DNA of 64,000 nucleotides from Membranipora membranacea (taxonomy: Eukaryota > Bryozoa > Gymnolaemata > Cheilostomatida > Membraniporidae). Location: assembly GCA_914767715.1 (NCBI GenBank), contig OU612070.1, positions 14,031,501 through 14,095,500 of the forward strand, written 5' to 3'. The notes beneath the pieces were generated by a model, which was not told the origin of the DNA, searched no databases, and saw only the letters and a program-made list of their open reading frames with translations. The position numbers were made by a program, and so were the translations under genes. Position 1 is the stretch's first letter, and every line of letters begins with the position of its first letter. Positions 1 through 13,053 of this stretch are shown piece by piece.

Positions 1-676
1 ACTTTTTTGTGCCAAGCAAGCAGGTTATCAATCAGGGGCGAATTGAGTATATTATAGAGCCCCTGATCTGCGCGAAGCGCAAAAAAAATTTTGGATCTGG
101 GGTTGGCAAGTAAAAGTAGAAAGGATGGAAAAGATCTGGGGTTGAGCTCATTGATCTCATGTTTCCTCATAAGCGTACTTATAGCACTGTTGTCACCAAT
201 GAGAGAGTGTATGCAAAAAGACTTGATGCCTGTTTTGGCCATGAGTAAACTTTCAGCCTAAATAAACCAGTCGCAACGGGTGAGTTTTAATATGGGCAAG
301 CGGGCCACCTAAAAATGGCAAGTGGGCCATAGTTTGAGCACCCCTGACATATGGTATTATTACTCCACGTATAGCCCTTTCTACTACAATCTTTCCAAAT
401 TCAGATCTGTCTAGAATCAATACTGACATTTTACTGAGTATGCTAACTTCAGAGTTTCATCCTAGCTCAGGCAATAAGACACAATTTCTTACATAAAGGT
501 CAGATGAAGTGATTGGGAACCTTAGGGATAACAATAAACATTTAAATGATTAAATCTAAATGCACACTATATAAATAAGGATCTATATGGATATTTGACG
601 GGGATAACTGAGATGTATGGTCTTGCTTGTCACGTATTTGCGTTCCTTGACTTGTTATTATCATTGTTGTGTTAAG
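1..676. other. Stretch without a recognised gene upstream of the visible MNS1 exons
   Basis: No coding exon is recognisable here. The missing upstream exons of the MNS1-like gene probably lie partly to the left of the window; this stretch would then be one of its introns. Confidence 0.4.
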
Positions 677-2157
677 AGAGAAGGATAAGAGAGAGAATCG
701 AGCAGCAGGCTGTATATAATCAACAGATGCAGCTCAAGGCACAGAGAGTCGCCGCCGAGAAAGAAGAGGAGGATCAATTCAGACAAATGGTTAGTCATCC
801 CATTAATTCTCATTAAATCCCGTAGCGCAGCGTTTGACTTGACGATATACTGTGTTCCCTATGGAACAATTTCTGATTATAATTTCACCCTCGTGCAAGT
901 GCTTGAAATGTTAATATGCCATGCCAAGATATCTTCTCTGCTGTATACTTGCGCGTAAAAGAACAAACCATGGAGATATATGAACAGAATTTATCAGCTC
1001 AATAGCAGAATTTGCTATTCTGATAATGTGTACTTTCAATACCTGGATTTATGTATAAGCCTGTATTAGCCCAGACTTTGGGGGTTGTCTCTCAGTTCTA
1101 CATGAAATGACCTTGTCAATTCTTTCAAAGAGAAGAGAAATAAATGAACTCTGATATTTAAGTAGAGTAGTTGTTGACGTAGACCAAGATGGGTTTCCCC
1201 CCTAGTATGCCTTTAAGTAATTTTTATCGGCAGTACTGATACAATAAAATAACCTATGACTATGTTGATGATAGTACATGGTTATGTTTGTAGATGTTAG
1301 CTAAGTTTGCTGAAGATGATCGTATAGAACAGATGAATGCACAGAAGAGACGCATGAAGCAGCTAGAGCATAAGAGAGCGGTCGAGCAGCTCCTCTCCGA
1401 TAGGAGAGCTCAGTTTGCTGCCGAGAGAGAGCGAGAGATTGAGGAGAGAGAAGAGGCTGCTAAGATGGAGTCCTTCAAGAGACAACTCATCGAGGAGGAG
1501 AGACAGAAACTACTCCGACAGCACGCTCAGAAACTACTCGGATATCTGCCTAAGGTAAGCACCGCCCCTTGTTGATAATCAATCTCCTGTTAACTTAGAT
1601 TGATTAAATTATCAATGAGATCTCCTCAAAATGTTATTATCATTTTGATATCACTTATTGGCTTGTTATAGCGCAGACTAAAATCATTTTGGTAATTTAG
1701 GATTGTCCCCTCTTGTGTATATATGATATCTTATTATAAATATAACCAAGAAGTTACAGTTACTCTTTGATATAACTGGAAGTTTTGCCCTTTTGAGACT
1801 GCATAGATATCAATGCAGACTATGATCGTGTGAGCTGGGTAGGATGTATTGACTGGATAATATGCAATTGGATTCCTATATTTGCGTAAGAAGTAAATTG
1901 TTTCTATGTGAAAGTAGCTTTACGATTACGATTAAGCAATAGCAAATTAGTAGATGAGCATGCTATGATCATTTAGCAAACATTAACAAATCAAGCAGTG
2001 ATACATATAGATGGAACTGACAACTCATTGGTTTATTTTACAGGGTGTTATTCGAGATAGTCAAGACTTGGATATGCTCGGACCTCAATTTAAACAAGCG
2101 TATGCTGCTAGACAGATAGATCCATTTGATGATCAAGGCTGGGATGGCAAGCACTGA
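677..2157 (+). CDS. MNS1: MNS1-like ciliary coiled-coil protein, C-terminal exons (5' partial)
   Basis: Three exons are visible: about 677-789, 1294-1554 and 2044-2157 (stop TGA at 2155). Junctions are GT-AG and the last two introns are phase 0. The product is a highly charged Glu/Arg/Gln coiled coil of the trichoplein/MNS1 family. The middle exon contains LAKFAEDDRIEQMNAQK and ends in KLLGYLPK; the last exon gives GVIRDSQDLDMLGPQF, which matches my recollection of the MNS1 C-terminus. In other animals MNS1 is an inner-lumen protein of axonemal doublet microtubules needed for motile cilia. The N-terminal part is outside the window or in unrecognised exons. The first visible acceptor (676 or 678) is uncertain. 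I am confident of the family and fairly confident of the orthology. Confidence 0.75.
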
Positions 2158-4517
2158 GGCTTCTCTAACCTCCAAACTGACATTGTCAAGTCAAACTGAC
2201 CGCCTATGAACGTTCTTGGTCTATTTTTAGGGGATGAAGATTCATATCATTTCATTCTCAAGCCTCAGTAGCAATCATTGATCGCATATTTGTTTCTGTT
2301 TTCGATGTGGTCACATCCTATCATTGCTGGTGGTGGCTTTTAAATTGTTTATTTTTATTCTGATCGACAAAATGACGACATTCCTGCAATTTAAACTTTC
2401 TGACCATGGATTATAGTAAGATGATTGCGCTGTATTGTTGATAGAGTAGAGTATGCAGCCATTGTTCGTCCACACTAACAGATCTGTTTTATGCTATACC
2501 CAACAATGACAATGGCTTCTGCTGCATGATCAGGGATCAGTTTTACCAGTCGAAACATATTTATGACCATGTTTTATGACCATTTTCTAAATGGATTGTG
2601 TTTGTCTTATTCCGTCCTGTCATTGTAACTTAGTGAGATACTTTGGCAAAAACGAATTACTAAAATATACATGGTGGAATGAAAACTCTGCCAACAAAAA
2701 CAACGAAAACAGGACACAGCTTTCTTGTTACGTGGGCTTGTCAGAGGCTTGTCAGAAACTCGACGTTTGATTGGTTGGCAGTCTATTATTATTTGGCGAT
2801 TATAATTTGGCCCATTGCCAAATATTTTATAGCGCAACTGGGTAAGCCAATTTTAAGCCAACTTCATAAACTGAAAGTAATATACAGCCGCTGTACTTGC
2901 CAAATAGCAAATACCACTTCCTATAAAATTTGGATGACCAGCAAAGCTATCATAGGATAATATTGCTTCACCAGTTGATTCTATGAGTTATGTAGCAATG
3001 TTATTTTGTATTGATCGAGGTTGGCAAAACATCACGTGTTCAGCTATTAATCGCTTTACTTGTTTTGCATTCAGCTGCTAGGATTAAAAGAGCTAGCCAC
3101 AAGTGTAGAGCAAATCAAGCCCGGCTCTCATTCATCAAAACTTCGAGTGTTTCATTAGTGCTATTTTTACTGATGCTGTGAGCACTGACTTCAAACGACA
3201 CAAGGAATTTATAACTTCGAGTCAGACTGGACAACCACCTCTAGCACAACTAGATCAATGAGTATTTATAATCTTTGACTAGATAGAAGAGGGTCCAGAG
3301 TAACGTCACACGTTGTGTTGAGCGATTCGTCGTCTGCAGTCTGCGTAGGGCAGGTTAGTCATATATAATATAATTTGAATGTAAAATACGATGGTTCATT
3401 TTGTACTTTAAGACTCTTTGTGGTTGGGTTGTTGTTTATCCAAATCTTGTTATTTGAGGTCAACTAGTGGTTTGGTAGCATGTACTTTACAACAAGACAC
3501 CGGCAGTCATAACTATTTAATGAAAGAAGTACACAGCTTAATGATGCAGGTTGTTAGTTTGCTTAACGATGTGTCTATACCTCATGTAAAATATACACTT
3601 TACTCTAGGCTATTGATGCTTCCTGGCGCTGAATTACCCACCCCTCCCCCATTCGTGGCGCACAGCTATCTCAATTCTCCCCATCGATGGTCCTGACGGA
3701 CCCCCATCATCTCCGTTACCAGGCTACGATCTAGTACTAGATATACAATTACCATCATATCACTCATTGTTATATACTAGACATGTATGTATGATATGCC
3801 TTGTAGAGTCTGTTTCAGACTGTTACGGATCCAGATACCAGCATCTAGATACACCTCAGTCACGGAGTCCACCATTAGTACAGGTAGGTGCTTGTGTTTT
3901 AATGCTCTGAATGTTGTACGTATTCACTAAAAAGCATGTTATTTAATTGCAACTTCATATCATACCCAGTACCCACTGAAACTAGCCACTGATTTTCTAT
4001 CCGAAACTTTGTATAATACATCATGAATCCTACATATTACATATTTTAATGAATTAGGGACTAATGAATGGTTTTAGGCCATCCTTCATTGATGAACATT
4101 GTTTGTGACACATGCACCCACACTATGTTTGTTTGTGTGGGCAAAGCACTAGAGAATCTGCTAGGCAATTCACACTGTCACCGCAGATTATTTATACCTC
4201 ACAAAAATCCTGTTATTTATGTGTGCTCTACCCTTTGATGTGGGTACAACAGAGACTATAGATATAGTCTCTGGCTACAATACACCAGCATTAACTGTCT
4301 CATGAGCTGGGTCTTAATAAAAGGTCATTCTCTGATCACATCCTCAACATGCAAGACACTAGGTAGCTGAGCCAACAGGAAGCGCATTGCAGTAGGTTTA
4401 AGTGCTAACTCCTGCTACTACTTTACACATTGAAGATAAAGAAACTAGGTGAAAGATAGTAAGCCTTGCTGCGCTGATAAGATACCTCTTTGGCTGTTGT
4501 GTCATCATTAAACAATC
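2158..4517. other. Intergenic stretch between MNS1 and arginase, with possible unassigned exons
   Basis: No recognised gene. An open frame without a start codon runs from about 3618 to a good donor (CAG/gtaggt) at 3882-3888. It encodes a Pro/Ser-rich stretch containing PDGPPSSPLPGYDLVL. A GT donor follows a CG-richer segment near 3355. These could be two or three exons of an unknown gene or 5' untranslated exons; nothing links them to a known family. Confidence 0.3.
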
Positions 4518-7500
4518 ATGCTGTCAAGATCGACTTTACACAGACTGGCATCACACACGTCTAAATGTGTGAGACGAAGCATCACGACAAGCGAGAGCTC
4601 AACTGCTCCGCAAGCTCTCAAATTGGCTGAGAGGGGCACCGTTGGTATTATCGGACTTCCATTCAACAAAGGACAGGTATGGATAGATCACACAAGCTTC
4701 ATCAATACACTGCTCAGGTATTCTCAGCCTTGAGGTCGTATGTATGCTAGGGTACAGCAATATGTGTAGTAAGGATTTCTCTGCATGTTCATCTTAGTAT
4801 TAGCTACTTATTATTTGCCCCGGAGGGCCTCGGGCGGGGGGGGGCAAGTCTCTGGGGGGCTCAGACTAACTATTTTCTTGTTTTATTGATGGTTGGGAGA
4901 AAGGCAGAACAAATTTTCAGTCCATGCCAATTTGACATTGAACCAAGCATGTGTAGGCACAAGAGCAAAGCACTGAGGTTCAGTGCAAAGGTTTAGTACA
5001 GATCAGCTGTGTAAATTTAGGAAAGATCTGAGACTGTATTTTCATAGAGCTCGATGAAGTAAATAATAAAGACATTCTTTCTTTTGTTGCCTTTCATGAA
5101 TTGGATACAACATACAGTGGTGCGCGTACCACTGCACAACACACAGGTCTTCAGCTAGAAACCATGAGTCAAACGCTGTTTCGAGGCCTTCTCTAGTACA
5201 ACCTCCTCATGGCCGGCCCCAGCAGCATGAAGCCACCCCTGTGTGTTGCTGAGCATCTCAATCAATCTCATCGATCCCTCAGTGCATTTTGTCAGTTTCG
5301 GTGGTTTGACATAATTGGTGTGTTTACGCTGTTGCGCAACCAGGGAGGCTGCCAACTCTTCATTGTTTCAGTGCAACAATGTTCGCCCCATCACTCTCAT
5401 GCTTATACTCTAAGCCAAACCAGTGCAGGGAGGTTTGCTTTCCATCAACTCATCGGCACAAAGTCGCTATCGTCAAGGCACCCGCCCCTCGTGCCACTCG
5501 TTCGCTACTCAAATTCACCACATTGAGCATAGTACAACTCATACACAAGTCAGAGAGATGACTTGTTTGCGCTACAGCCAGTGGGCTGACTGTGATTTCC
5601 TGTCTCGCTCTGCCTGCCTTTTATGCGAGGGCCAAGCTTTTAATCCTATGTTTGTAAAACCTTAGATCTAACTCAGACTCACTTTGATTTTCACTCTGCA
5701 GAGATTAAACTACTTTAATTTGAGTATTAAAGGCATAATCTTGCTTAGCCTTCTACCCCAAGCAATCTGCTTATCATCACTTAATCCCCTCATTCTAATC
5801 CTTACAAGGATTATAACAAAAGGAATTAAATGCTGGCCAACTCCACAAAACAAAGTGAGTGTGTTAAACCCCAGCTTACAAGTAATAGGATTACTTAGCT
5901 TTTGTCTTCACACAGTGCTGTTGCCATATCCATGCAGATGCGCTTTCTGCCTCATGTACTATGCTTTTTGTGGCTTGTTTGAGTGCTCTTCCTGAAAGCC
6001 CAACTCTGGTCAGAAATTTGGTAGCTGATCTAGCCATGAATCCACGGCAGCCAACTTCCACTGCGAATAATTCGCAATTCCAACCTTTGTCTTGGCATTG
6101 TGTGACCAGATCTTCGTATCTTGTCAGTTTTCTCTCATGCGCATATGAGAGATTTTCTTCCCAAGGCACCGTCAATTCCATCAGTATTAGTGCTTTTTCT
6201 TTGTCAGACCAAACAATTAAGTCTGGTCTTTGGTTCGTGATCACAATATGCTGTGGCATGCTGAGCTGCTCCGTGAGGTCGCATCTCACCTGCCATTCTC
6301 CGCTGTTCATCAATCCCTTTTTGCGCAAAATCTTTTCACGCGCTTCACCACCAGCATTAGCATATTCACACTTCTCCGTGACATATTTACACAACACTTT
6401 CAGGACTTGATTATGCCTATACGTGTATCTTCCCAGGCTCTGTTGGCAATTCGACAGTATATGTCGAAGTGTGCCCTTAGCCGAGCACTCGGCGCATTTC
6501 GAGTTCTCGGTCAAATTCCAGCGTTCCAGGTTTGCCGGGGTCGGTAGTTGATCATAAGCTGCACCAACCAGAAAGCTGATCCTTTGTGGCTCCATCGACC
6601 ACAATTCTGTCCATTTGAGCTGACGCTGCTCAACAGACTCCCAACAAGTCCACCTGCCTTGTTGGGCTTGGCCTACAGCTTGTGTCTGGCGGCGCTCCTC
6701 TTCCATCTTGTGCACCTCATCAACTACCATCTCCCGTCTAACCTTTGGGCTTTCCTTTGAGAACCACCGGTTTGCTTCCCAGCCGATGCCATGACGTGCA
6801 GTTGTCACAGCACCCACAATCTCACTTATCTCCAGTCGAGATTTGGCATCTCTGACAGTCTCTGTGACAGACCATTTTTTACCAGTGTCAAGTGTTGGAG
6901 CACATTCCCTTATCACCTGGTCTGGTGACTCGTTCAACATCATATCCAGTCTCGCCTTTGATGTTTTGTACTCTTCCACAAGCGATTTCATAGGTAGTGA
7001 AAGAGTAAACGAACTGGCATACAGTGCATTAGTGTTGAAGCTCCTTGGAACTCCGAGCCACTTACGCATGTGTAAATAATAAAGACATTCTTTCTTTTGT
7101 TGCCTTTCATGAATTGAAAGCAATATAAAAGCATAACAGTTTCAAAATCAAGTCCCTCAGAAATTGAACTTTTAACAGTTACTGATATCTATCCTGATTA
7201 GGTGTCAAGTTATTTTCAACAAGACATCTCAAACAAATAAGGTGGCTTCAATAAATTTTCAAATTTTGTGTGAAAAGTGGTCATATTACAATCCCCATAT
7301 TTTAGGGCGCCTCCTCCCCAAAAGAAACCACTCTTGTCCCCCCCCCCAAGGGATTTTAGATGAATTTCTGATGAATACCTCTCTTGTACCATTCATCTGC
7401 TGAAACTGTTTCTTTGTTGGCCGCTGGAACATTCATCATCTGCAACCTACAGACCTGGAAAGACCATAATTTGCCATAGGAATTTTGCTCCAAAATAAGC

Positions 7501-10500
7501 ATAAAAAATCTTCTCTTTGGAACAACCAGATGTAGGCGTTAAGTTTTATCATGTCCCAAAGCTGGTATAATCATCGCTCTTTAATATCTGCTGCCATATT
7601 TCAGCCAAAAGGAGGAGTGGAAGGTGGACCAGCTTTAATCCGACAGCAGGGCCTGACAGGACAGCTTCAGCAGTTAGGATTTCATGTAAAAGACTATGGA
7701 GATATGACATTTACTAGTGTCCCTAATGATAGAATCGGTGCTGGTGTGAAAAATCCCAGAACTATCGGCAACGCCATGCATCAGGTCAGTGATAGTCAGC
7801 AGTGAAACACAATCTCAAAATAACTGTCTCATCATATCACCCAAATGGCTTCTGATACTAACATGTAGGGAGAAGAATATGGTTAGAATGCACTACGTGA
7901 CAGCAAATTTTAAGTGGATATTTATATTGTACAAAATACAATATAAATATACACTTAAAATTTGCTGTCATGTAGCGCATTATAACCATATCTGTATCCA
8001 TAACCGATCAATCAATCAATGTATGATAATCACAGAGAATAATATCAGAAACTAAGATGAACCTCTTTCCAAACTGACCACTTGGTCATTCAGTGCATAA
8101 CTGTAGGGTAGATTATTGATGTTTGACTGTGAAGTCAAAGTAAGGAATATTGGTGGATTAAGGCTTCAAATTGATGAGATTTTTATATAATATGTATATA
8201 AATATACACTTATTAATCCTATTTGGTTTGTGACTGATGAACTTTACCACAAATTGATGATATATGGTCCATAAAAATGTGATATAATGTGCATTCTTAT
8301 CCTACCATTAATGTAATGAATGCTCTGACATGCCCTGAAAAATTCCTAAGTTCCTAAGTTCCTCCTCATCAATAGATGTTTTATCTCAGATGAAATTTGG
8401 GTAAGTTTCCAAAAATGTGATGAGTGGTTCTTGTATAATTGAAGCAGAAACTGCAGCTTATTATCATTATATATATGTATATATGATAATGGGACTTTAG
8501 AGTGCTGCAATTTCGGTTTCACCTTCTACATGTGTAGATGATATAACATGCGTATGTGAAAAACACCATGTGACTTCTTATTTGGCTTTTCTACCACCAC
8601 CGGAACGAATGATGTTCTGTAAAAAGGGCCTATTCAGTGAACTCACATTATCTGATCATTACGTATTCTCTCTGTTGTTGTACACAGATATCTGATATGG
8701 TGAAAGGTGTGGTAGAGGGTGAAGAAGTGTGTATAACACTGGGGGGAGATCACAGCATAGCTCTAGGTACGTGTGTATCAACCTCTGATATTTCACAATA
8801 GATAACCTGATATGTATATATGTGTGTTAATGTAGATGTGTGCATGTGATCAGTATCTTATCTGTGATAGTAAAAAAATAAACATTGGATCATACAGCAT
8901 CCATGATGTGGCAGTTTGCCATCAAACCCATCGATCGAAGAAACAAACTTGGCACATGACCATAACGTATACAGAAAAAGGCTTTAGAACTGCCCCATCT
9001 TGACCCAGAACAAAAATGTACTTACATGTATATCTAGCCTGTTTTGACAATCTTTACTTGGTGGGTTTGGTAGACAAACACTTGTTACCTCCCCCCCCCC
9101 CCTCCCCCACTGATTAAGGCTTGTCAAGACAGGCTCATGTATATCATAGTTCACAACTTTTTTCTTCAATGTATGTACATGTGAGCTTGTTTACACTGAG
9201 CTTACTGTTATTTCAGGTACAGTGCATGGTCACTGTCAGGTTAACCCCAACGCTTGCGTACTGTGGATCGACGCTCATGCAGACTTAAACACTCCAAAGA
9301 CAACACCAAGCGGTAACTTTCATGGTATGCCTTTATCCTTTATCCTACGAGAGTTAGAAGAAGATGTGCAGCCTGTCAAAGATATGTATGAAGAGTGGAA
9401 GTGGCTCAAACCTTGGTATGTTACACTCAGTTTATTGTGTATATTTGTCCTATTGTGATGGAATTCATCTATCTATATCTCTTTCTTTGATTTGAATGAT
9501 TTGAAACAATATTGAAATTGTTGCACCAGGGTTGAAATAATACAACACAGTAACAAAACAGGAAAACTCAGTGCAATAACCCCATGTGATTTTCGAAAAA
9601 ATGAAATGTTGTGCATGCAATACCAAATAACTTTCAGCCTCCTTGGTTGTCGATGCGCTCGCTTTCATCCTTTCACATTTTCTTGGATGCTAAAATTGAT
9701 TCTAGTAAGTGCTCATTAACGCAATATACAACGAAGACCAGCTCACTGATGCCCTCTCGTTTCATTTACAGTCTAAGTGCTAAAGACATCTGCTTTATCG
9801 GATTGAGAGATGTAGACCCCGGAGAGCAGTAAGTTATTTAATCGTTAGTGTCAGCTCTATGCTTCTGTTCTGACTTGATGTTTGATAGTGCCTGTGAGAA
9901 CTTATAAGGCAATACCATAGACTAAATATATATATATGTGTGTGTGTGTGTAACGTAATAAGTCTTTTGGTAATTATTATTATCTCTAAATGACATTGGT
10001 GTGTGAAAATTGTCTCAAAATCCTATCTAGCATAGATGAACATTTTGAAGGTTTGTGTCCCCTTGTATAAAGGGAGGGTAACTCTGAAACTGTTTATGTT
10101 TACAACATTATTTTAACATATTTCCAGGTTGTTATTGAAGAAACTTGGTATTCATTACTTCTGTATGTATGAGATTGACAAGTATGGAATATCTGCATGT
10201 GTTAGTAAGGCGCTTCAGGCTGTCAACCCTAAGTAAGTGATTGATCTCAGACTCTGTAAGGAGTGATCCTCATCCTAGTAAACTTGGTGTCCGTGAACTG
10301 ATGACCTTACAACTCTCCGTATCAACTAGTTCTTATCAATAGATGATTGTGACCACAGGGATCATGTGACATACATACTTGATTCATTTAGCTACCACCA
10401 CAAGAGATTTACGTGATGAACCGAGGTCTATTTCCAGAATTAGTGGGAGGCATCCAAGAGTTACTCAAACTATTTAGATTCCATCAATAAGTGATACACA

Positions 10501-11495
10501 ACCTTTATAGTATACCCGAAGTCAGTGTAGATCGAAACTGCATGTAAATCACATGGCTGATTCATTTCGATGGTAATCCTCTTACTGCAGAAAGCTGTTT
10601 GAATACCTCAGGAACATACAAACTTCCTTTGCCATTATAGATAGAGAAAATGTTTTTAGTTTTTCAAGATCCAATAAATTTCCTTCTTTCATCATTTTAC
10701 TCACAACCTTATAATTTTGTAGCATGGACAGGCCGATTCACTTGAGTTATGATGTTGATTCTCTGGACCCATCTTGTGCACTTAGTACAGGTACTCCTGT
10801 GGTAGGAGGTCTCACTCTAAGGGAAGGATTCTTTGTCGCTGAGGAGATTGCTGCCACTAGTAAGTGTGAATCACATGGCAAACTGATGCTTGAAAAAATG
10901 TTTCTTTTTTGATTGATATAAACTTAAAGCCCTAAACCCCAAACACCTATATTGCAGCTGTTGCACAAGTTTCTTTTTTGCAATGTTCACTTTCTCTCTG
11001 ATTTATATAAACTCCAAGCCACAAACAACAAACAACTATATTTTAGTGAAAGTGACTTGCATAAAAACATATTGCTTGAGCATGCTTGATTATCATTTAT
11101 TTATTCGAAAGTGTTACAGATAACTAAAAGAATTCTGTTATAGGAAACTTGTTGAATGTATTGAGCTCTAATCGACACGCGACACATAGTCAACAATCAT
11201 CATCTGCCCTCATCTCAGCTTAGCAATTTCAATGACTATCTCTGCTATTCATATTATAGTTATGCATAAAAAGCCAACTTTTTTAATGTCCCCCAGTTAT
11301 GTTGATTTTGGTGAGATTGTAAAATGGTTGTTGGGTGATTGTTGTTGCTAAATCTATGCTGTCTTTGTAGACTTGATGTCAGTGATGGACATGGTTGAGG
11401 TTAATCCAAAGTTGGCAGATCAAACAAACAGTGAACTGACTGCCAGTACGGCCACAAAGATTATATCTAGCTGCCTCGGATCCCGCATTGTATAA
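4518..11495 (+). CDS. ARG: Arginase, eight exons, probable mitochondrial form
   Basis: Exons: 4518-4676, 7605-7784, 8688-8766, 9217-9415, 9772-9828, 10128-10232, 10723-10859, 11371-11495. All junctions are GT-AG and phases agree, giving 346 residues, the normal arginase length. Arginase hydrolyses L-arginine to ornithine and urea. The binuclear manganese ligands are present: GGDHS (His135), WIDAHAD (Asp158, His160, Asp162) and [10 protein letters not shown] (Asp270, Asp272). The usual Gly in the last motif (DxDGLDP) is Ser273. The first 25 residues are rich in Arg, Ser and Leu without acids, like a mitochondrial presequence, so ornithine production is probably mitochondrial (inference). Introns 1 and 2 hold mobile or foldback DNA. 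Agmatinase is less likely given the length and the [17 protein letters not shown] block. Confidence 0.95.
5059..7116 (-). mobile_element. 5'-truncated RLE-type (R2-like) non-LTR retrotransposon in arginase intron 1, with 45-bp flanking repeats
   Basis: A 45-bp sequence at 5059-5103 is repeated exactly at 7072-7116, flanking about 1.97 kb. This looks like a target-site duplication, though a long one. On the minus strand the insert carries one long open frame (next entry) that runs into the right-hand repeat, so the element is truncated at its 5' end, as expected of target-primed reverse transcription. Near the predicted 3' end is a 7-bp inverted repeat, CAGTGGT/ACCACTG (about 5115-5134). There is no poly-A tail. 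The insertion is antisense to arginase and within its first intron. Confidence 0.7.
5891..7071 (-). pseudogene. C-terminal part of an R2-like retrotransposon polyprotein: zinc knuckle plus restriction-like endonuclease
   Basis: The frame is open for about 390 codons inside the insert. The Met-initiated reading at 7123 starts in flanking DNA and is not the true start. The first residues ([12 protein letters not shown]) look like the reverse-transcriptase thumb region. [17 protein letters not shown] fits exactly the CX2CX7HX4C knuckle of R2-type proteins. It is followed by [20 protein letters not shown], a PD-(D/E)XK-like core with Asp and Glu about 14 residues apart and Lys/Arg-Tyr downstream. 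In this class the endonuclease nicks the target DNA. The polymerase domain is missing, so this copy cannot be autonomous. The frame has no internal stop, which suggests recent insertion. The exact clade is not determined. Confidence 0.7.
7877..7991. repeat. Foldback element (115-bp hairpin) in arginase intron 2
   Basis: Two arms of about 53 bp, starting ATATGGTTAGAATGC and ending in its near complement, are separated by only a few bases; I count about five mismatches. It has the form of a foldback MITE. No target duplication is evident. Confidence 0.7.
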
Positions 11496-12269
11496 CAAAC
11501 ACAATTTGGCATCTTAGTACAGCAGCAGGATCACCCACACTGCGACAAAAACAGTATCGCTGTTTGCGTTTGTACTTACCGGAGCATCCAGTATTCTTTA
11601 AACTTTGCTCACACCGTCAAAAAAGATCACCTAATTAATGTTATGAAAATGTCAAAGGTCTTTTCGTTGGGGAAATGATGTTATTATAGCGTTCTGTTTC
11701 ATGGCTGTCATTCATCCATTTTTGTTTTGGTCGGTGTTCATATCTCTCATCATATAAATCTCTGGGTTTTGTCCTCATTAGACAAGTGGTTGGTAGTGCT
11801 TGCTGTCGATCATATCTTTATATACATTTATCCTTCATTAACACCAGCCAATAGTAAATACGCCACAAACAGGTTGTAAGAAGTAGTCTCGTGATGGCAG
11901 CTAAAATGTGTGTATTGTTCATAAATTAATCGTTTAGAAAACTTGATTAAGTTCATGGCTAATACTGCATTGTACAAATAAATATGATCCTAAGAATGTA
12001 TTAAAAGTAGTTTTTTCTTCTCATGTACTGGGCATCAGCCTTCAAGGTATTGAAAACACACACAAATTTAAGGTAAAGCGAAAAATACACTTCCTCAGAC
12101 ACCCATACAACTATCTATCATTGAAAAGCTGAGGATTCAAGGAATTCAAAAATCTAGGTCTCTTTTGTGAGTTGTCTACTGCACAGCTGCACAAGTTAAT
12201 AAGGTGCAGGAATGATTCCAGAGTCTATATCTCAAGCCACTGAACCCTCAAGTCCCTGTGCATTTAGAA
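11496..12269. other. Arginase 3' flank and convergent intergenic DNA
   Basis: No gene seen. An AATAAA at 11977-11982 is a candidate arginase poly(A) signal about 480 nt after the stop. Confidence 0.45.
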
Positions 12270-12761
12270 TTAAGTCACACATCTGGATATAGACTGCAAA
12301 GCACTGGTTAGGGTCTCCACAAATTCATCTCCAAAAGCCTGCCGGACAGTGTAGAGGATCTTGAGCCAGTCCGTAAATGGTAGATCACAGAGTCCATTGT
12401 TGACGTAACAGCCTGGATGTGATTTGAATGCAACTTGTTTTACCTGCTCACAAGTTAAACCTGCTCCGAGTGTGGGTACTAATGCCACCTGCAGACACTT
12501 GCGTATCTTATCAATCCATACTTGACCTTTCAAACTGAACCAGTTGTAGGTTAAGTTGTACTTTTTGCAGTATTTCTCTCCGTAGTTAATGGCGTAGTTT
12601 TCTCTTCCTGTGCAGTTTCTAGGTCCGTATACGTTCTCACATGATGAGTACCAGTTGCATGTTTTACCGTCAGGTGATGTGCAGTTAGCTGGAGGGCTCT
12701 GACAGAATATGGATTGAAATCTCAAGAAAAGTATGATTAAACTGACGGTGATGATCGCCAT
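12270..12761 (-). CDS. Small secreted cysteine-rich protein, stanniocalcin-like pattern
   Basis: A single exon encodes 163 residues. Residues 1-20 are a clear signal peptide (MAIITVSLIILFLRFQSIFC). The mature part has about ten cysteines, spaced as CNWYSSC, C-T-G, KYC, RKCL, LTCEQV, HPGCYV, LCDLP and RCVT. Three possible N-glycosylation sites are present (NCT twice, NLT). The order YAINYG..YC..F..KGQ.WID..RKCLQ, then C, then HPGCY and CDLP resembles invertebrate secreted proteins with a stanniocalcin-like arrangement. I base this on pattern memory and cannot confirm it. It lies 292 bp from another secreted-protein gene on the same strand. It is probably an extracellular factor; no function can be assigned. 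Confidence 0.7.
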   Translation of the reverse strand: MAIITVSLIILFLRFQSIFCQSPPANCTSPDGKTCNWYSSCENVYGPRNCTGRENYAINYGEKYCKKYNLTYNWFSLKGQVWIDKIRKCLQVALVPTLGAGLTCEQVKQVAFKSHPGCYVNNGLCDLPFTDWLKILYTVRQAFGDEFVETLTSALQSISRCVT

Positions 12762-13053
12762 TTTGCTTCTGTTGGCGCTTCAGTCAGAAGCTAACTGTTG
12801 TTAATTAGTTGCAACGACCTTTTCTTGCCAATTTGAAGCCCGTTTCTTGCCAATTTGAAGCGGTTATCAAAATTCCTTTGCTGACAGCAATTTATATCAA
12901 ATCTATGACAAACCCAAGGGATTGAGTGTTTATAACATTAAAATAAATAATAAGCATTCTCAGTTAATTGATTTGCACTGACACTTTTTTTACTAAAGGC
13001 CAGGTGTGGTCATCCTTGAGGTGACAAGGCAGGCAATGTTCATAAATCTCTTG

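Noticed and set aside
5209-6760. Several plus-strand open frames in arginase intron 1
   Set aside because: They are antisense shadows of the retrotransposon frame or short unsupported frames.
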